Part shown: piece after piece, positions 27,498 to 37,250 of the stretch
Numbering within the stretch: the first letter of the stretch is position 1
How the letters are laid out: every line of letters begins with the position of its first letter
Source: an uncultured Alistipes sp.
GTDB taxonomy: Bacteria; Bacteroidota; Bacteroidia; Bacteroidales; Rikenellaceae
Direction: 5' to 3'
DNA: 64,000 nt
NCBI GenBank assembly: GCA_944323075.1
Contig: CALURC010000014.1
Span: 58,489 to 122,488 of the forward strand
Translations under genes and position numbers: made by a program
Notes under the pieces: model-generated
The model's database searches: none
The model's input: only the letters and a program-made list of their open reading frames with translations
What the model was told of the DNA's origin: nothing

Positions 27498-29984
27498 ATG
27501 TCAATGGTTAAAGAAAAAGAAGAGGTTACATATAAACGCCTTTCTGAATTAAAAACTTCGGAAGAAGGAGTCATTACAAAAGTATTCGGACATGGATCAT
27601 TCCGCAACCGCATTACGGAAATGGGATTCATCCGGGGCAAGGTTGTCAAAGTTATTAAAAATGCTCCTCTTTCGGACCCCATCGAATACGAAATCATCGG
27701 ATACAGAATCGCCCTACGAAAAAGCGAAGCCGAACTGATCGAAGTATCCGTTCCTGCCTACATCGAGACACATCCATTGACCGACGATGCAACATTCCGA
27801 GATGAATCGGTCAATCGTTTTGTCCACGAAAGCGGACGGATCATCAACGTCGCTCTGGTAGGAAATCCCAACTGCGGCAAGACCTCTCTCTTTAATGTCG
27901 CTTCTGGCTCACATGAACGGGTCGGAAATTACAGCGGTGTAACGGTCGATGCCAAACAGGCAACCTTTCGTCAGGACGGATATACATTCAACATTTGCGA
28001 TCTGCCCGGAACCTATTCGATAACCGAATACACCCCCGAAGAGCTGTATGTCCGCAGTCACATTCTCAACGACATGCCCGATGTGGTCGTCAATGTGCTG
28101 GACGCATCGAACCTCGAGCGAAACCTTTTTCTGACCACCCAGCTGATTGACATGGACCTGAAAGTCGTCATCGCACTCAACATGTTCGACGAGACAAAAA
28201 AACAGGGCATCGCATTGGATTATGAAACGTTGGGACGAATGATCGGAATACCGATCGTTCCCACTGTCGCATCCAAAAATGAAGGTATCGCCGAACTTTT
28301 CCGGACGGTTATCGCCGTTTTCGAAGACAATGAGCCCACCGTCCGGCACATACACATCAACTACGGCCAGGACATTGAAAAGAGTATACGGTCGGTTCAA
28401 AAATACCTGTGGAAAAATTCGGACATTGCCGCCCGTTATTCCACACGTTATCTGGCAATCAAGCTGCTATGCGATGATCACAATATCGCCAAATTGGTAG
28501 AACATGCCGGCAATTATCCGGAAATCGAAAGTGCGGCCGCAAGGGAACGGGCAAAACTCGAAAGCCTGCACGGCGATCGGGTCGAGAATCTCATAACCGA
28601 TGCCAAATACGGATTCATAACCGGAGCCCTCGAAGAGACTTGCCGTAGACCGGTCGCACAAAAAAACCGGAAAGACGACCGAATCGACCGAATCATGACT
28701 CACAAAATTTGGGGAATGCCCATCTTTTTGCTCTTAATGTGGATCACTTTTCAGGTCACATTTACCGTAGGAGCACTTCCTGCCGAATGGATCGAATCTG
28801 GAGTCGGATGGCTAGGCGAAATCGTCGGAACCCACATGCAGGATGGTTCCCTTAAGGAATTGGTTGTCAACGGAATTATCGGTGGAGTAGGAGGCGTTAT
28901 CGTCTTTTTACCGAATATACTGCTTCTGTTCTTCTTCATCTCATTGATGGAAGATACGGGATACATGGCTCGGGCAGCCTTCATTATGGATAAACTGATG
29001 CACAAAATCGGCCTGCACGGAAAATCATTCATTCCACTGCTGATGGGATTCGGATGCAACGTTCCGGCCATTATGGCCACCCGGACTCTCGAAAGCCGCA
29101 AAGACCGGATTCTTACGATGCTTATCGTACCGTTCATGTCGTGCAGTGCGCGACTCCCTGTGTATGTATTGCTGATCTCCGCTTTTTTCCCGAAAGGGCA
29201 GGGGTTGGTTCTGTTTTCGATCTACCTGATCGGCATCGCCGTTGCAGTTCTGTCTTCACTTTTATTTAAAAAGATACTCTTCTCCAAAGAAGAAGCTCCC
29301 TTTGTCATGGAACTACCACCTTACCGAATCCCGACAGTCCGCAACGTAGTGTTACATATGTGGAGCAAAGGTTCACAGTACCTTCGGAAGATGGGAACGA
29401 TCATCTTGGCCGCTTCAATCATCATCTGGGCATTGAGTTACTACCCCCGTGACGTGCACTATTCGGAAAATTACGAGGCTCTGAAGAGTGAAATCACCGC
29501 TTCGACGACTCTATCCCAACAAGATAAAGAAGAGAAGATTCACGAGCTGAACAACAGGATGCATGCCGAACAACAGGAACAATCCTACATCGGACGTTTC
29601 GGACACTTCATTGAACCGATCATTCGGCCGTTGGGATTCGACTGGCAAATCGGTGTCAGCCTGACCAGCGGACTGGCCGCCAAAGAGATTGTCGTAAGCA
29701 CAATGGCCGTATTGAGCAACAGCGGAGACGATGAAAACGCCTTGCCGGAAAATTTGAAACAACAGGTCTACACACAGGGAAAACATGCAGGAGAACCAGT
29801 CTACACTCCACTCGTAGCCTATTCGTTGATGCTGTTCATTCTGTTATATGTTCCGTGTTTTGCAACCATTGCAGCGATTCGTCGTGAGGCAGGGTCGAAA
29901 TGGGCTCTATTTTCCGTACTCTATTCGATCGCATGTGCTTGGATCGCATCATTTCTGGTCTACCAGATAGGTAGTTTGCTATAA
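27498..29984 (+). CDS. feoB: Fused FeoA-FeoB ferrous iron transporter
   Basis: The 828-residue protein fuses an N-terminal FeoA (SH3-like) domain (about residues 10-80, with HGSFRNRITEMGFIRG) to FeoB. The G domain shows G1 GNPNCGKTS (near 123), G3 DLPGTYS and a NMFDE guanine-contact motif. A membrane part with about ten helices follows and contains the two gate motifs, including FIPLLMGFGCNVPAIMATR. It imports Fe2+ across the inner membrane using nucleotide hydrolysis. FeoA-FeoB fusion is the normal form in Bacteroidota. A short Cys-rich partner gene follows after 25 bases. Confidence 0.96.
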   Translation: MSMVKEKEEVTYKRLSELKTSEEGVITKVFGHGSFRNRITEMGFIRGKVVKVIKNAPLSDPIEYEIIGYRIALRKSEAELIEVSVPAYIETHPLTDDATFRDESVNRFVHESGRIINVALVGNPNCGKTSLFNVASGSHERVGNYSGVTVDAKQATFRQDGYTFNICDLPGTYSITEYTPEELYVRSHILNDMPDVVVNVLDASNLERNLFLTTQLIDMDLKVVIALNMFDETKKQGIALDYETLGRMIGIPIVPTVASKNEGIAELFRTVIAVFEDNEPTVRHIHINYGQDIEKSIRSVQKYLWKNSDIAARYSTRYLAIKLLCDDHNIAKLVEHAGNYPEIESAAARERAKLESLHGDRVENLITDAKYGFITGALEETCRRPVAQKNRKDDRIDRIMTHKIWGMPIFLLLMWITFQVTFTVGALPAEWIESGVGWLGEIVGTHMQDGSLKELVVNGIIGGVGGVIVFLPNILLLFFFISLMEDTGYMARAAFIMDKLMHKIGLHGKSFIPLLMGFGCNVPAIMATRTLESRKDRILTMLIVPFMSCSARLPVYVLLISAFFPKGQGLVLFSIYLIGIAVAVLSSLLFKKILFSKEEAPFVMELPPYRIPTVRNVVLHMWSKGSQYLRKMGTIILAASIIIWALSYYPRDVHYSENYEALKSEITASTTLSQQDKEEKIHELNNRMHAEQQEQSYIGRFGHFIEPIIRPLGFDWQIGVSLTSGLAAKEIVVSTMAVLSNSGDDENALPENLKQQVYTQGKHAGEPVYTPLVAYSLMLFILLYVPCFATIAAIRREAGSKWALFSVLYSIACAWIASFLVYQIGSLL

Positions 29985-30009
29985 TATAAACTTGTTAACA
30001 GAAAGCACC

Positions 30010-30165
30010 ATGCAGGATATCATCACACTCGTCATCATTGTTCTCGCCATTTTGGCTCTGGCGGGCATTATCTACCGTAAAACTACCCGTAAAGGATGTG
30101 ACGGAGGATGCGGCTGCAGATGTTCTTCTTGCAGCACAAAAAAAGGTGACGGAAAAAAATCGTGA
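30010..30165 (+). CDS. FeoB-associated Cys-rich small membrane protein
   Basis: A 51-residue frame starts at the ATG at 30010. It has one transmembrane helix (IITLVIIVLAILALAGII) and a C-terminal Cys-rich tail with six Cys (GCDGGCGCRCSSCS) plus Lys residues. This is the FeoB-associated Cys-rich protein family, the Bacteroidota counterpart of FeoC-like accessory proteins; iron handling at the transporter is suggested but unproven. The terminator hairpin overlaps its last codons. Confidence 0.85.
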   Translation: MQDIITLVIIVLAILALAGIIYRKTTRKGCDGGCGCRCSSCSTKKGDGKKS

Positions 30166-30179
30166 TTTTTCCCGTCACC
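30145..30179. terminator. Bidirectional terminator between feo and the TSCPD gene
   Basis: GGTGACGG pairs with CCGTCACC, and the stem is extended inward by an A-run facing a T-run. It lies between converging genes and overlaps the end of the small Cys-rich gene. Confidence 0.75.
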
Positions 30180-30202
30180 ATATCGCTCGATAAACTTTCG
30201 GA

Positions 30203-30466
30203 TTATTGTTCTGACATCAACTGTTCCAAACCTCTCGCGAGTTGATCGGGACAAGAGGTTCCCTTGCCTTTGCAATCTATCCCTTTCAAACGGCTGATAA
30301 CTTCATCCACCGGCATTCCTTTAATCAGCGCACATACACCCTGCGTATTACCATGACACCCACCAATAAATGAAGCCTCGGTAACTTTACCGTCTTCAAC
30401 CGTCAACCGAATCAACTTTGAACACACTCCGCCTTGCGGTATGTAATCGATACTTTTTGCTCCCAT
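30203..30466 (-). CDS. Stand-alone TSCPD domain protein (TIGR03905 type)
   Basis: The 87-residue product is almost entirely a TSCPD domain, ending with the name-giving motif GTSCPDQLARGLEQL. It also has conserved Cys in GGVCSKL, GGCHGN and GVCALIKG. TSCPD domains are best known as C-terminal regions of class II ribonucleotide reductases, but small free-standing versions are common; their function is unclear, and the Cys pattern suggests metal or redox binding. It lies 59 bases upstream of, and on the same strand as, the LytTR response regulator, which ends at 30526. Confidence 0.85.
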   Translation of the reverse strand: MGAKSIDYIPQGGVCSKLIRLTVEDGKVTEASFIGGCHGNTQGVCALIKGMPVDEVISRLKGIDCKGKGTSCPDQLARGLEQLMSEQ

Positions 30467-30525
30467 ATTTTTGTATTATAAAACCGGCACAAGATACCGA
30501 TTTTTCGGGAATTTTTTTCGGGAAT

Positions 30526-31251
30526 CTATAAAATCAGCGAACGTTGTGAAAGCACATCCATAAAATGATCCCGATAGGAATCCGAGATAGGAATATACAC
30601 CTTTCCGAACACTATACGGTTTCGCTCGATCGTCCGAATCTTGTCCACATTGACGATAAACGACCGATGCACCCGAACGAAACGCGAGGGTGGCAAATTC
30701 TCCTCTATGGAACGCATACTCATCAATGTCATCACGGACTCACCCGTTTCGGTGTGGATCTTTACGTAATCCTTCAGGCTCTCGATGTATAGAATCTGAT
30801 CCAGATGCAACTGAACCATTTTATAGTCGGTCTTAACAAAGATCGAACGCGCTGCACTTTCTCCTTCCGATGCAGACATAACCGTTTGCTGCTGCTCGAA
30901 ATAACGCTGGGCTTTATTTGCTGCACGCAGGAACTCCGCATAGCTGATCGGCTTGAGCAGGTAATCCAATGCATCGACCCGAAAACCCTCCAAAGCATAC
31001 TGTTCGAATGCCGTCGTGAAAACCACACGGGTCCGGTCGCCAATCATACGCGACAGCTCAAGCCCGTTTAATTGGGGCATCTGTATGTCGAGAAAGACCA
31101 GATCGATCTTCTCCTGTTGTAAAATCGAGAGGGCCTCCACCGCACTCGAACTCGCTCCAACCAGATGCAGAAACGGAGTCTGTTCGACATACCCGGCCAA
31201 CAGATCGCGGGCTAACGGCTCATCATCCACTACAAGCGATTCGATCACCAT
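30526..31251 (-). CDS. LytTR-family response regulator
   Basis: The 241-residue protein has an N-terminal receiver domain, with acidic pocket VVDDEPLAR and phospho-acceptor Asp in LVFLDIQMPQLNGLEL, and a C-terminal LytTR DNA-binding domain (YIESLKDYVKIHTETGE, then FVRVHRSFIVNVDKI). It follows the histidine kinase gene by five bases, so the two form a two-component system at the end of the efflux operon. The likely target is the operon itself (inference). Confidence 0.94.
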   Translation of the reverse strand: MVIESLVVDDEPLARDLLAGYVEQTPFLHLVGASSSAVEALSILQQEKIDLVFLDIQMPQLNGLELSRMIGDRTRVVFTTAFEQYALEGFRVDALDYLLKPISYAEFLRAANKAQRYFEQQQTVMSASEGESAARSIFVKTDYKMVQLHLDQILYIESLKDYVKIHTETGESVMTLMSMRSIEENLPPSRFVRVHRSFIVNVDKIRTIERNRIVFGKVYIPISDSYRDHFMDVLSQRSLIL

Positions 31252-31256
31252 ACGCG

Positions 31257-32327
31257 CTAAAGATTTATAACCAGCTGTGAAACATATCGATTTCCCATAC
31301 GTTCGGTCCGCAGGATATGCCGGTTCGGATAGATCAGATTAAGCCGCTTCCGCAAATTCTCCAATCCGATACCCGATCCGCTGCGGTCGTTATCCGTTTT
31401 CGGGAAATAACTGTTCTCAATGGCACATACCAGGGTATCCGACTCCGCAATCCGGAACGAAATGTTGACAAACGACTCTTCAGAGGGACTGACACCATGT
31501 TTGAACGCATTCTCGATCAACGTGATAAACAGCAGCGGAGCGACCATATAACCCATGCCATCCTCTGGAATATCAATCTTCATATGCACTCGATCCGAAG
31601 CAAGCCGCAGACTCATCAGCTCGACATAATTTCTCATGAAAGCGAACTCCTTATCGAGTGAAATGAAATTCTGATTGTTTTCATAGAGTACATAACGCAA
31701 CATGTGGCTCAGGCTGTGTACGGCATATTGAGCCTGCTGCGGATTCACCTGAATCAAGGCATAGATATTATTGAGCGTATTGAACAGAAAATGCGGATTC
31801 AGTTGGTTCTTCAGATTCTTCAATTCGGCCTGTGTCCGCTCCTTCTCTATCTCACGTTTCTCATTCTCGACATGGTACCAATTGGCTGTCATCTTGATCG
31901 CAACACTCAATGCAACCGTCAACGCCAACAATATGGCATTCCACAAAAAGATAAAAACCAAGAAAAGTTCCGTCCGTGTAGCATGTCTGTTTTTTGGTGC
32001 CGGTTGAGTCTCTTCGATAAAGTTTCGGAAAAAACCATGCCACCCGTGCTGAATCAATACAAATATCGCGATCAGCACCAGATTCATAACAATGAATCGT
32101 GTAATGTGTTTTCCGAACAACTGGCGGTCGATCAACCAACAATAGTTGATATAGAAAACCGACATAAACGATACCGGATTGATGCAAAAGTCCAGATAAC
32201 GGACCCACGAAAAGGTCTCGTTTCTCATGTATGAGAAGAAGATCGGCGAGAGAAACATCAGTACCCACGCGATCGTATGGATCACCACCTGAAAAACGGA
32301 ATTGACTCTATTTTGGGACATAACCAT
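31257..32327 (-). CDS. LytS/YehU-type membrane sensor histidine kinase
   Basis: The 356-residue product has about four transmembrane helices in the first 155 residues, a short coiled region (VENEKREIEKERTQAELKNL), and a His_kinase domain with the phospho-acceptor motif LNPHFLFNTLNNIYAL. A GHKL ATPase domain follows (TLIENAFKHG, then GIGLENLRKRL). No large extracellular sensor is present, so it likely senses a membrane-associated or small signal. It starts 45 bases after the permease gene and is the fifth gene of the tolC operon. Confidence 0.92.
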   Translation of the reverse strand: MVMSQNRVNSVFQVVIHTIAWVLMFLSPIFFSYMRNETFSWVRYLDFCINPVSFMSVFYINYCWLIDRQLFGKHITRFIVMNLVLIAIFVLIQHGWHGFFRNFIEETQPAPKNRHATRTELFLVFIFLWNAILLALTVALSVAIKMTANWYHVENEKREIEKERTQAELKNLKNQLNPHFLFNTLNNIYALIQVNPQQAQYAVHSLSHMLRYVLYENNQNFISLDKEFAFMRNYVELMSLRLASDRVHMKIDIPEDGMGYMVAPLLFITLIENAFKHGVSPSEESFVNISFRIAESDTLVCAIENSYFPKTDNDRSGSGIGLENLRKRLNLIYPNRHILRTERMGNRYVSQLVINL

Positions 32328-32372
32328 AACTTTTCTCCGGTAAAATTAAACGTTTTTATTCGAATTTTGCCA

Positions 32373-33593
32373 CTATTCGTATCGAATTGCCTCGATCGGA
32401 TCGAGATTCGACGCCTTCTTGGCCGGATACCACCCGAAGAATATTCCGGTCACGGTACATACGGCAAACGACAGAATCACCGAATAGGGTTGTACAAATA
32501 CAGGCCAGCCGGCAATATACTTGATGGCAGCAGCAGCTCCTACCCCCAAAAGCACTCCAATAATCCCCCCCATAACACTGATGATCACGGCTTCAATCAG
32601 AAATTGCCACAAAATATGGCGTCCTTTGGCTCCGATAGACATCCGCAGACCGATCTCCCGGGTCCGTTCCGTCACCGAAACGTACATGATGTTCATGATA
32701 CCGATACCTCCGACCAACAGCGAAATCCCCGCAATGCAGGCCAAAAGCACAGTCATAAGATCCGAAGTCGAACTCATCATCGAACTCAGCTCCTCTTGGG
32801 AACGGATATTAAAGTCATCCTCATCACCAGGTCGAATATTGTGATTTTGCCGCAAAATAGCCGTCAGTTCATCGATCGCCTTATCAGAAAGCTCCTCGGT
32901 GATGGCTGACGCGAAAATACCTTGAAGATAGGTAATCGCCAAAATACGTTTCTGTACGGTTGTATAAGGTGCCAAGATCAAATCGTCCTGATCCATACCC
33001 ATCGAGTTATAACCTTTCGAGGTCAACACTCCGATGATTTTAAACGGAATTTTTCCGAATCGGATGGTCTTTCCGAGCGGATCCTCTCCGTTCGGGAAAA
33101 GGTTATCGACGATGGTTTGTCCCACCACACACACCTTTGCAGCACGTATAACATCTTGATCGGTAAACATTTCTCCTTCACTGACCGTATATTTACGGAT
33201 ATCCATATAGTCCTGGTTGATTCCGTAAATGGTAGTCGGGGTATTGTTCGCTCCGTAGATCGCCTGACCACTGCTACTGACCGACGGTGAACAGGCACTG
33301 ATGTACGAGGTTTCGTTAATGATCGTCTTGTAATCTTCTATCTTCAAGGTCTGCATGCTGCTGGCACTCTGCCGCACACCACCGAACCGTCCGGTTCCCG
33401 GATGGATCATGATCATGTTCGAACCCATCTCCGAGATCTGTTCCCGAATACTACGCTTTGAGCCCTGACCGATCGCCAACATCGCAATGACCGAGCCTAC
33501 ACCGATAATGATGCCGAGCATTGTCAAAAAACCTCGGAACTTATTGTTGGAAAGCGCTTTGAGCGCAACCTTTATCAGATTTTTATAGTTCAT
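32373..33593 (-). CDS. MacB-type ABC transporter permease
   Basis: The 406-residue protein begins with a cytoplasmic stretch and a first helix (FLTMLGIIIGVGSVIAML), then a large periplasmic MacB-type domain (about 45-285). Three C-terminal helices form the FtsX fold (LLACIAGISLLVGGIGIMNIM, later segments with MGGIIGVLLGVGAA and VCTVTGIFFGWYPA). In this subfamily the ATPase is a separate gene, found 14 bases upstream. The pump would move substrates from periplasm to TolC; its cargo is unknown. Confidence 0.93.
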   Translation of the reverse strand: MNYKNLIKVALKALSNNKFRGFLTMLGIIIGVGSVIAMLAIGQGSKRSIREQISEMGSNMIMIHPGTGRFGGVRQSASSMQTLKIEDYKTIINETSYISACSPSVSSSGQAIYGANNTPTTIYGINQDYMDIRKYTVSEGEMFTDQDVIRAAKVCVVGQTIVDNLFPNGEDPLGKTIRFGKIPFKIIGVLTSKGYNSMGMDQDDLILAPYTTVQKRILAITYLQGIFASAITEELSDKAIDELTAILRQNHNIRPGDEDDFNIRSQEELSSMMSSTSDLMTVLLACIAGISLLVGGIGIMNIMYVSVTERTREIGLRMSIGAKGRHILWQFLIEAVIISVMGGIIGVLLGVGAAAAIKYIAGWPVFVQPYSVILSFAVCTVTGIFFGWYPAKKASNLDPIEAIRYE

Positions 33594-33607
33594 AATCTCG
33601 TCCTTAA

Positions 33608-34354
33608 TTATAATCCGTTATCTACGGGAAGCGAATCGAGTACCTCTTTTGCAGACTTCACATTCGTATTCGGGGTATCTTCCGTAATCTTACCGTCTCG
33701 CAGAACGATATTGCGGCTGCTGAATTGCGCGATCTCGGGATTGTGGGTTACGAACACGATCGTACGGCCTTCGTTATACAACTTCTGAAACAGCGTAAGG
33801 ATTTCGAACGAAGTCCGCGTATCGAGGTTTCCGGTCGCCTCATCCGCCAAAATCATCACGGGATTGTTGACCAGGGCCCGAGCAATTGCTACACGCTGTT
33901 GCTGACCTCCGGACATTTGATTCGAGCGGTGATGAATCCGGTCGGCCAATCCTACCTCGATCAATGCCTGCTCGGCACGACGATGACGCTCCCGGGCTGA
34001 CACTTCTGAGTTGTAAAAAAGCGGCAACTCCACATTCTCGAGCGCTGTCGTTTTGGGTAACAGATTGTAGGATTGGAACACGAATCCAATCTTCCGATTC
34101 CGCAAGGTGGCCCGCTCATTCCGGCTCATCTTCTGTACCGAAAACCCATCCAGATAGTACTCACCCGAAGTAGGAGTATCGAGACATCCGAGCAGATTCA
34201 ACAGAGTCGACTTTCCCGATCCGCTGGTACCCATAATCGTTACGAACTCACCTTCACGTATACTGAAAGAGACCCCTCGCAATGCATGTACCGTTTCGTC
34301 GCCCACTACGAAATCCCGCCTGAGGTTTTCGACCCGTATAATATAATTCTCCAT
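33608..34354 (-). CDS. MacB/LolD-type ABC transporter ATP-binding protein
   Basis: The 248-residue ATPase has Walker [10 protein letters not shown], the signature [15 protein letters not shown], Walker [10 protein letters not shown] with GNLDTRT, and a switch His in FVTHNPE. This matches the LolD/MacB group. It follows the membrane-fusion protein gene by 25 bases and precedes the permease by 14. Confidence 0.95.
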   Translation of the reverse strand: MENYIIRVENLRRDFVVGDETVHALRGVSFSIREGEFVTIMGTSGSGKSTLLNLLGCLDTPTSGEYYLDGFSVQKMSRNERATLRNRKIGFVFQSYNLLPKTTALENVELPLFYNSEVSARERHRRAEQALIEVGLADRIHHRSNQMSGGQQQRVAIARALVNNPVMILADEATGNLDTRTSFEILTLFQKLYNEGRTIVFVTHNPEIAQFSSRNIVLRDGKITEDTPNTNVKSAKEVLDSLPVDNGL

Positions 34355-34379
34355 GATATTATCTCTCTTTACGGTCCGT

Positions 34380-35558
34380 CTATTTCTTTTTGTCCTTGTC
34401 TCTGCCCGGAGGGCCTGGCATAAACGGATTAGATTCTGTCTGTGAATCGGAAACCGAAGGTATACCCAAATCTACCGCCGTTATAATCTGATCACCTTCA
34501 GCAATCGGTCCGCTCACCTCGGCAAAAATACCGTCGTTACTACCTACTGTAACCTGTTTGGGCTGAGGACCCGATGCCGTCGGAACCCAAAGCGTCTTTA
34601 CCTTCGCATCGACCGAATCGGTTGTAGGTGTATCGACTCCCTCCGGAGTAAACCGCAAAGCCCGCAAAGGAACAACCAGTACACTATCTTTCTGCATCGT
34701 ATAGATCGTCAGATTGGCCGTCAATCCCGGTTTAAGTTTCAAATCAGGATTGGGAGCATCCACAACCACCTCATAAGTTACAACGTTCGATTCGGTAGTC
34801 GGCTGCAGACGAACCTGCGTCACTGTGCCGCTAAATTGATCTTCGGGGAAGGCATCCACGGTAAACATGGCTTTCTGACCCTCTTTCACCACTCCGATAT
34901 CGGCTTCATCCACGTCTGCAATCACACGCATCTGACGCAAATCGTTTGCAATGGTAAACAGGGTAGGGGTATTGAAGCTCGAAGCCACAGTCTGTCCCTC
35001 TTCGACCTCGCGGTCGATCACCACTCCGTCGATCGGTGATGTAATCGTCGCATAAGCCAGATTCTGACGCACACGGGTCATCTCCGACTGTGATTTTTCA
35101 TAATTACTTTTCGCTGTCTTGTACTGATACTCGGCCGTCTCGTAATCCGTATCACTGACCATGTTCTTCTCATGCAAACCCTTTATACGGTTGAAGTTCT
35201 TCTCCTGATACTCATACTCCGTCTTATTAGCTTCCAAGGTTGCAGTACTCGATTCAAGCTCGGCTTCCAACGTCGTCCGGTCGAGTTCCGCTATGATCTG
35301 ACCCTCCTTGACAATCGAATTATAATCCACATAGATATTTTCGATAATACCAGACACCTGAGTACCTACCTCCACCTGAATGATCGGTTCGATCGTTCCC
35401 GTGGCGGTCACTGTGTTTACAATCGATCCTCGACGTACCTCCGTCGTCTTGTAACTCATCTTTTGAGGGGCCTTGGATCGGGTGGCAAACAGGTAGATGC
35501 CTACGGCTATCACACCCAGCACCAACACCGGAATCAGAATTTTCTTCACTGTTTTCAT
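34380..35558 (-). CDS. MacA/HlyD-type periplasmic adaptor (membrane-fusion) protein
   Basis: The 392-residue product has an N-terminal membrane anchor (KKILIPVLVLGVIAVGIYLF), a lipoyl-like hairpin split around a coiled coil of about 80 residues (LEAELESSTATLEANKTEYE onward), the SPIDGVVIDREVEEGQTV lipoyl return, and beta-barrel and membrane-proximal domains. Its C-terminus is Pro/Lys-rich. It would bridge the ABC permease and the TolC-type channel. Confidence 0.94.
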   Translation of the reverse strand: MKTVKKILIPVLVLGVIAVGIYLFATRSKAPQKMSYKTTEVRRGSIVNTVTATGTIEPIIQVEVGTQVSGIIENIYVDYNSIVKEGQIIAELDRTTLEAELESSTATLEANKTEYEYQEKNFNRIKGLHEKNMVSDTDYETAEYQYKTAKSNYEKSQSEMTRVRQNLAYATITSPIDGVVIDREVEEGQTVASSFNTPTLFTIANDLRQMRVIADVDEADIGVVKEGQKAMFTVDAFPEDQFSGTVTQVRLQPTTESNVVTYEVVVDAPNPDLKLKPGLTANLTIYTMQKDSVLVVPLRALRFTPEGVDTPTTDSVDAKVKTLWVPTASGPQPKQVTVGSNDGIFAEVSGPIAEGDQIITAVDLGIPSVSDSQTESNPFMPGPPGRDKDKKK

Positions 35559-35587
35559 ATCGCGTTTTTTTAGTTGTTTTTACTGAA

Positions 35588-36907
35588 TTATAATGTAATC
35601 GGTTCGTTTTGATAGAAATTCAACAACTTGATCGAAAGAACCGCCTGATATTTTGCCTGAATCTGCTCTTGTTGTGAAGCAAGGTATTCATTCTTCTGGG
35701 TCAACAGATCGACCGTGTTTTTCATACCTGCATTGAATTGTTCCAATACCAGATTGTAGCTGATCTCGGCCGACTTAACCTGATCATTGGCTGCGATATA
35801 ACGGCTCTGGGCAGAAACGGCATCCTGATACAACGATTCAATCGTTCGGAGCAGCTCCTTCTCCATATTGGTATAATCCAATTCGGCCTGACGAGTCTGG
35901 AGCCGTGCTTTGGCTATCGAAGTCTTCGTCTGACGACGATTGAATATCGGTACGCTCAACGTTACACCTATATTCTCATTCAACTGGTTGTTCAACTGAT
36001 TATAGAAAGAGTAATTCGTTCCGGAAATATTTCCCGTACCTACTGCAGCGCTGGCTGTGATCGACGGCAGGGCTTCGCTGGCAGCAATTTTCTCGCCCAA
36101 CTGCGACGACTCGATATTCAGCCGACTGTTCTCCACCTCCGGCATCACCTCCAGAGCCCGGGCGTACACATCGGCCAAAGCCGGAATCTCAACCAATACA
36201 TCAGTACTGTCCAGATCAGGAAACTCCACCTCAAAATGTTCGTTCAGCCCCAGCTCGAGCAGTTGCTTCAACGTCAATATATCTTGAGAAAGTGTGGTTT
36301 CGCTTACGGTCAGCTGATACTTGTCGCTGCTATACTGCGACTCCATTTGCGCATAGTCGCTCGGCGCGATTGAACCGGCCTCGAGCAACGCCTTAGACCG
36401 TTCCAACTGTGCTGCCGAAGACTCCACATTCTGACGGTTAATCTTCACGTTTTCATTGGCGTACAGAATATTCAGGTAGGCCTGAGTTACAGCGATCTCG
36501 ATGTCATTCATCGCCATGTATACCTGATACTGTGCGCTTTTACCGGCCACCTCTTGCTGTTTAAGTGAGTTGGACAGTTTACCTCCATTGTAAATGGTAA
36601 TGCCTGCATTCAACGCATAATTTCCAGAATAGGTCCCATTGGCCTCATAACTGCCGTCCTCCTGTTGCTGTTTCTGATTCACGAGATTCTGTGATGTCGA
36701 AAAGCTCAGTGAGGGCAAACGCTGTGCTTTGGCCAGTGCCAGATCTTCGGCCGCACTCTCTTGTGCGATCTGCGTCGTCTGAACCTGAATGTTGTTGCTT
36801 CTCGCGTAATCAATGCACTGACGCAACGACCAACTCTCCTGCGTCGACTGTCCATCCATCGTCACGCAAAATAACGAAAACAGCCCAAGCGCCGCAATCC
36901 GTTTCAT
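35588..36907 (-). CDS. TolC-family outer-membrane efflux channel
   Basis: The product of about 439 residues has a signal peptide (MKRIAALGLFSLFCVTMDG) and two repeats of the outer-membrane efflux protein fold, with long helical stretches such as SLRQCIDYARSNNIQVQ and SYNLVLEQFNAGMKNTVDLL. The start at 36907 gives the cleanest signal peptide; an in-frame ATG at 36928 (MTNQSGK) is also possible. It is the first gene of the six-gene minus-strand efflux operon, with 29 bases to the adaptor gene. Confidence 0.93.
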   Translation of the reverse strand: MKRIAALGLFSLFCVTMDGQSTQESWSLRQCIDYARSNNIQVQTTQIAQESAAEDLALAKAQRLPSLSFSTSQNLVNQKQQQEDGSYEANGTYSGNYALNAGITIYNGGKLSNSLKQQEVAGKSAQYQVYMAMNDIEIAVTQAYLNILYANENVKINRQNVESSAAQLERSKALLEAGSIAPSDYAQMESQYSSDKYQLTVSETTLSQDILTLKQLLELGLNEHFEVEFPDLDSTDVLVEIPALADVYARALEVMPEVENSRLNIESSQLGEKIAASEALPSITASAAVGTGNISGTNYSFYNQLNNQLNENIGVTLSVPIFNRRQTKTSIAKARLQTRQAELDYTNMEKELLRTIESLYQDAVSAQSRYIAANDQVKSAEISYNLVLEQFNAGMKNTVDLLTQKNEYLASQQEQIQAKYQAVLSIKLLNFYQNEPITL

Positions 36908-36928
36908 TTTCCCCGATTGATTTGTCAT

Positions 36929-37250
36929 ATCCGTTCGTATTATGATACATTTCGTATGCAAACGTAATATTTCATTTTCCGAACGGAAATTAAAATATAC
37001 CTACTCCCGAATTTTGTCGACGAATCGCCTCTTTTTACCGATTTTTCCAATCAACATCCTTTCCGTATAGCTCTCTGACAAGGATTTCAGCCGAACAGAA
37101 TCGATGAAATACTACCATCGTTTGCCGTATGATATTTATTGCACCGACTCTCTTTTTTCCTTCCAGTCCCGTGTTTTCTATCTCGGATAGACCGTTCAGG
37201 CGCAGTTTTTGATAAATCTGCCCGATGTAGAAAACCAAAAATTCAATACC
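36929..37250. other. Intergenic region between the efflux operon and the YhiM-like gene
   Basis: Divergent spacer of about 320 bases that must hold promoters for both sides. I see no exact TAnnTTTG box with good spacing and no convincing gene; a 67-codon minus-strand frame inside it has no recognisable features. Confidence 0.4.

Noticed and set aside
37035-37238. 67-codon minus-strand frame between the efflux operon and the YhiM-like gene
   Set aside because: No signal, membrane helix, domain or promoter match; most likely chance.
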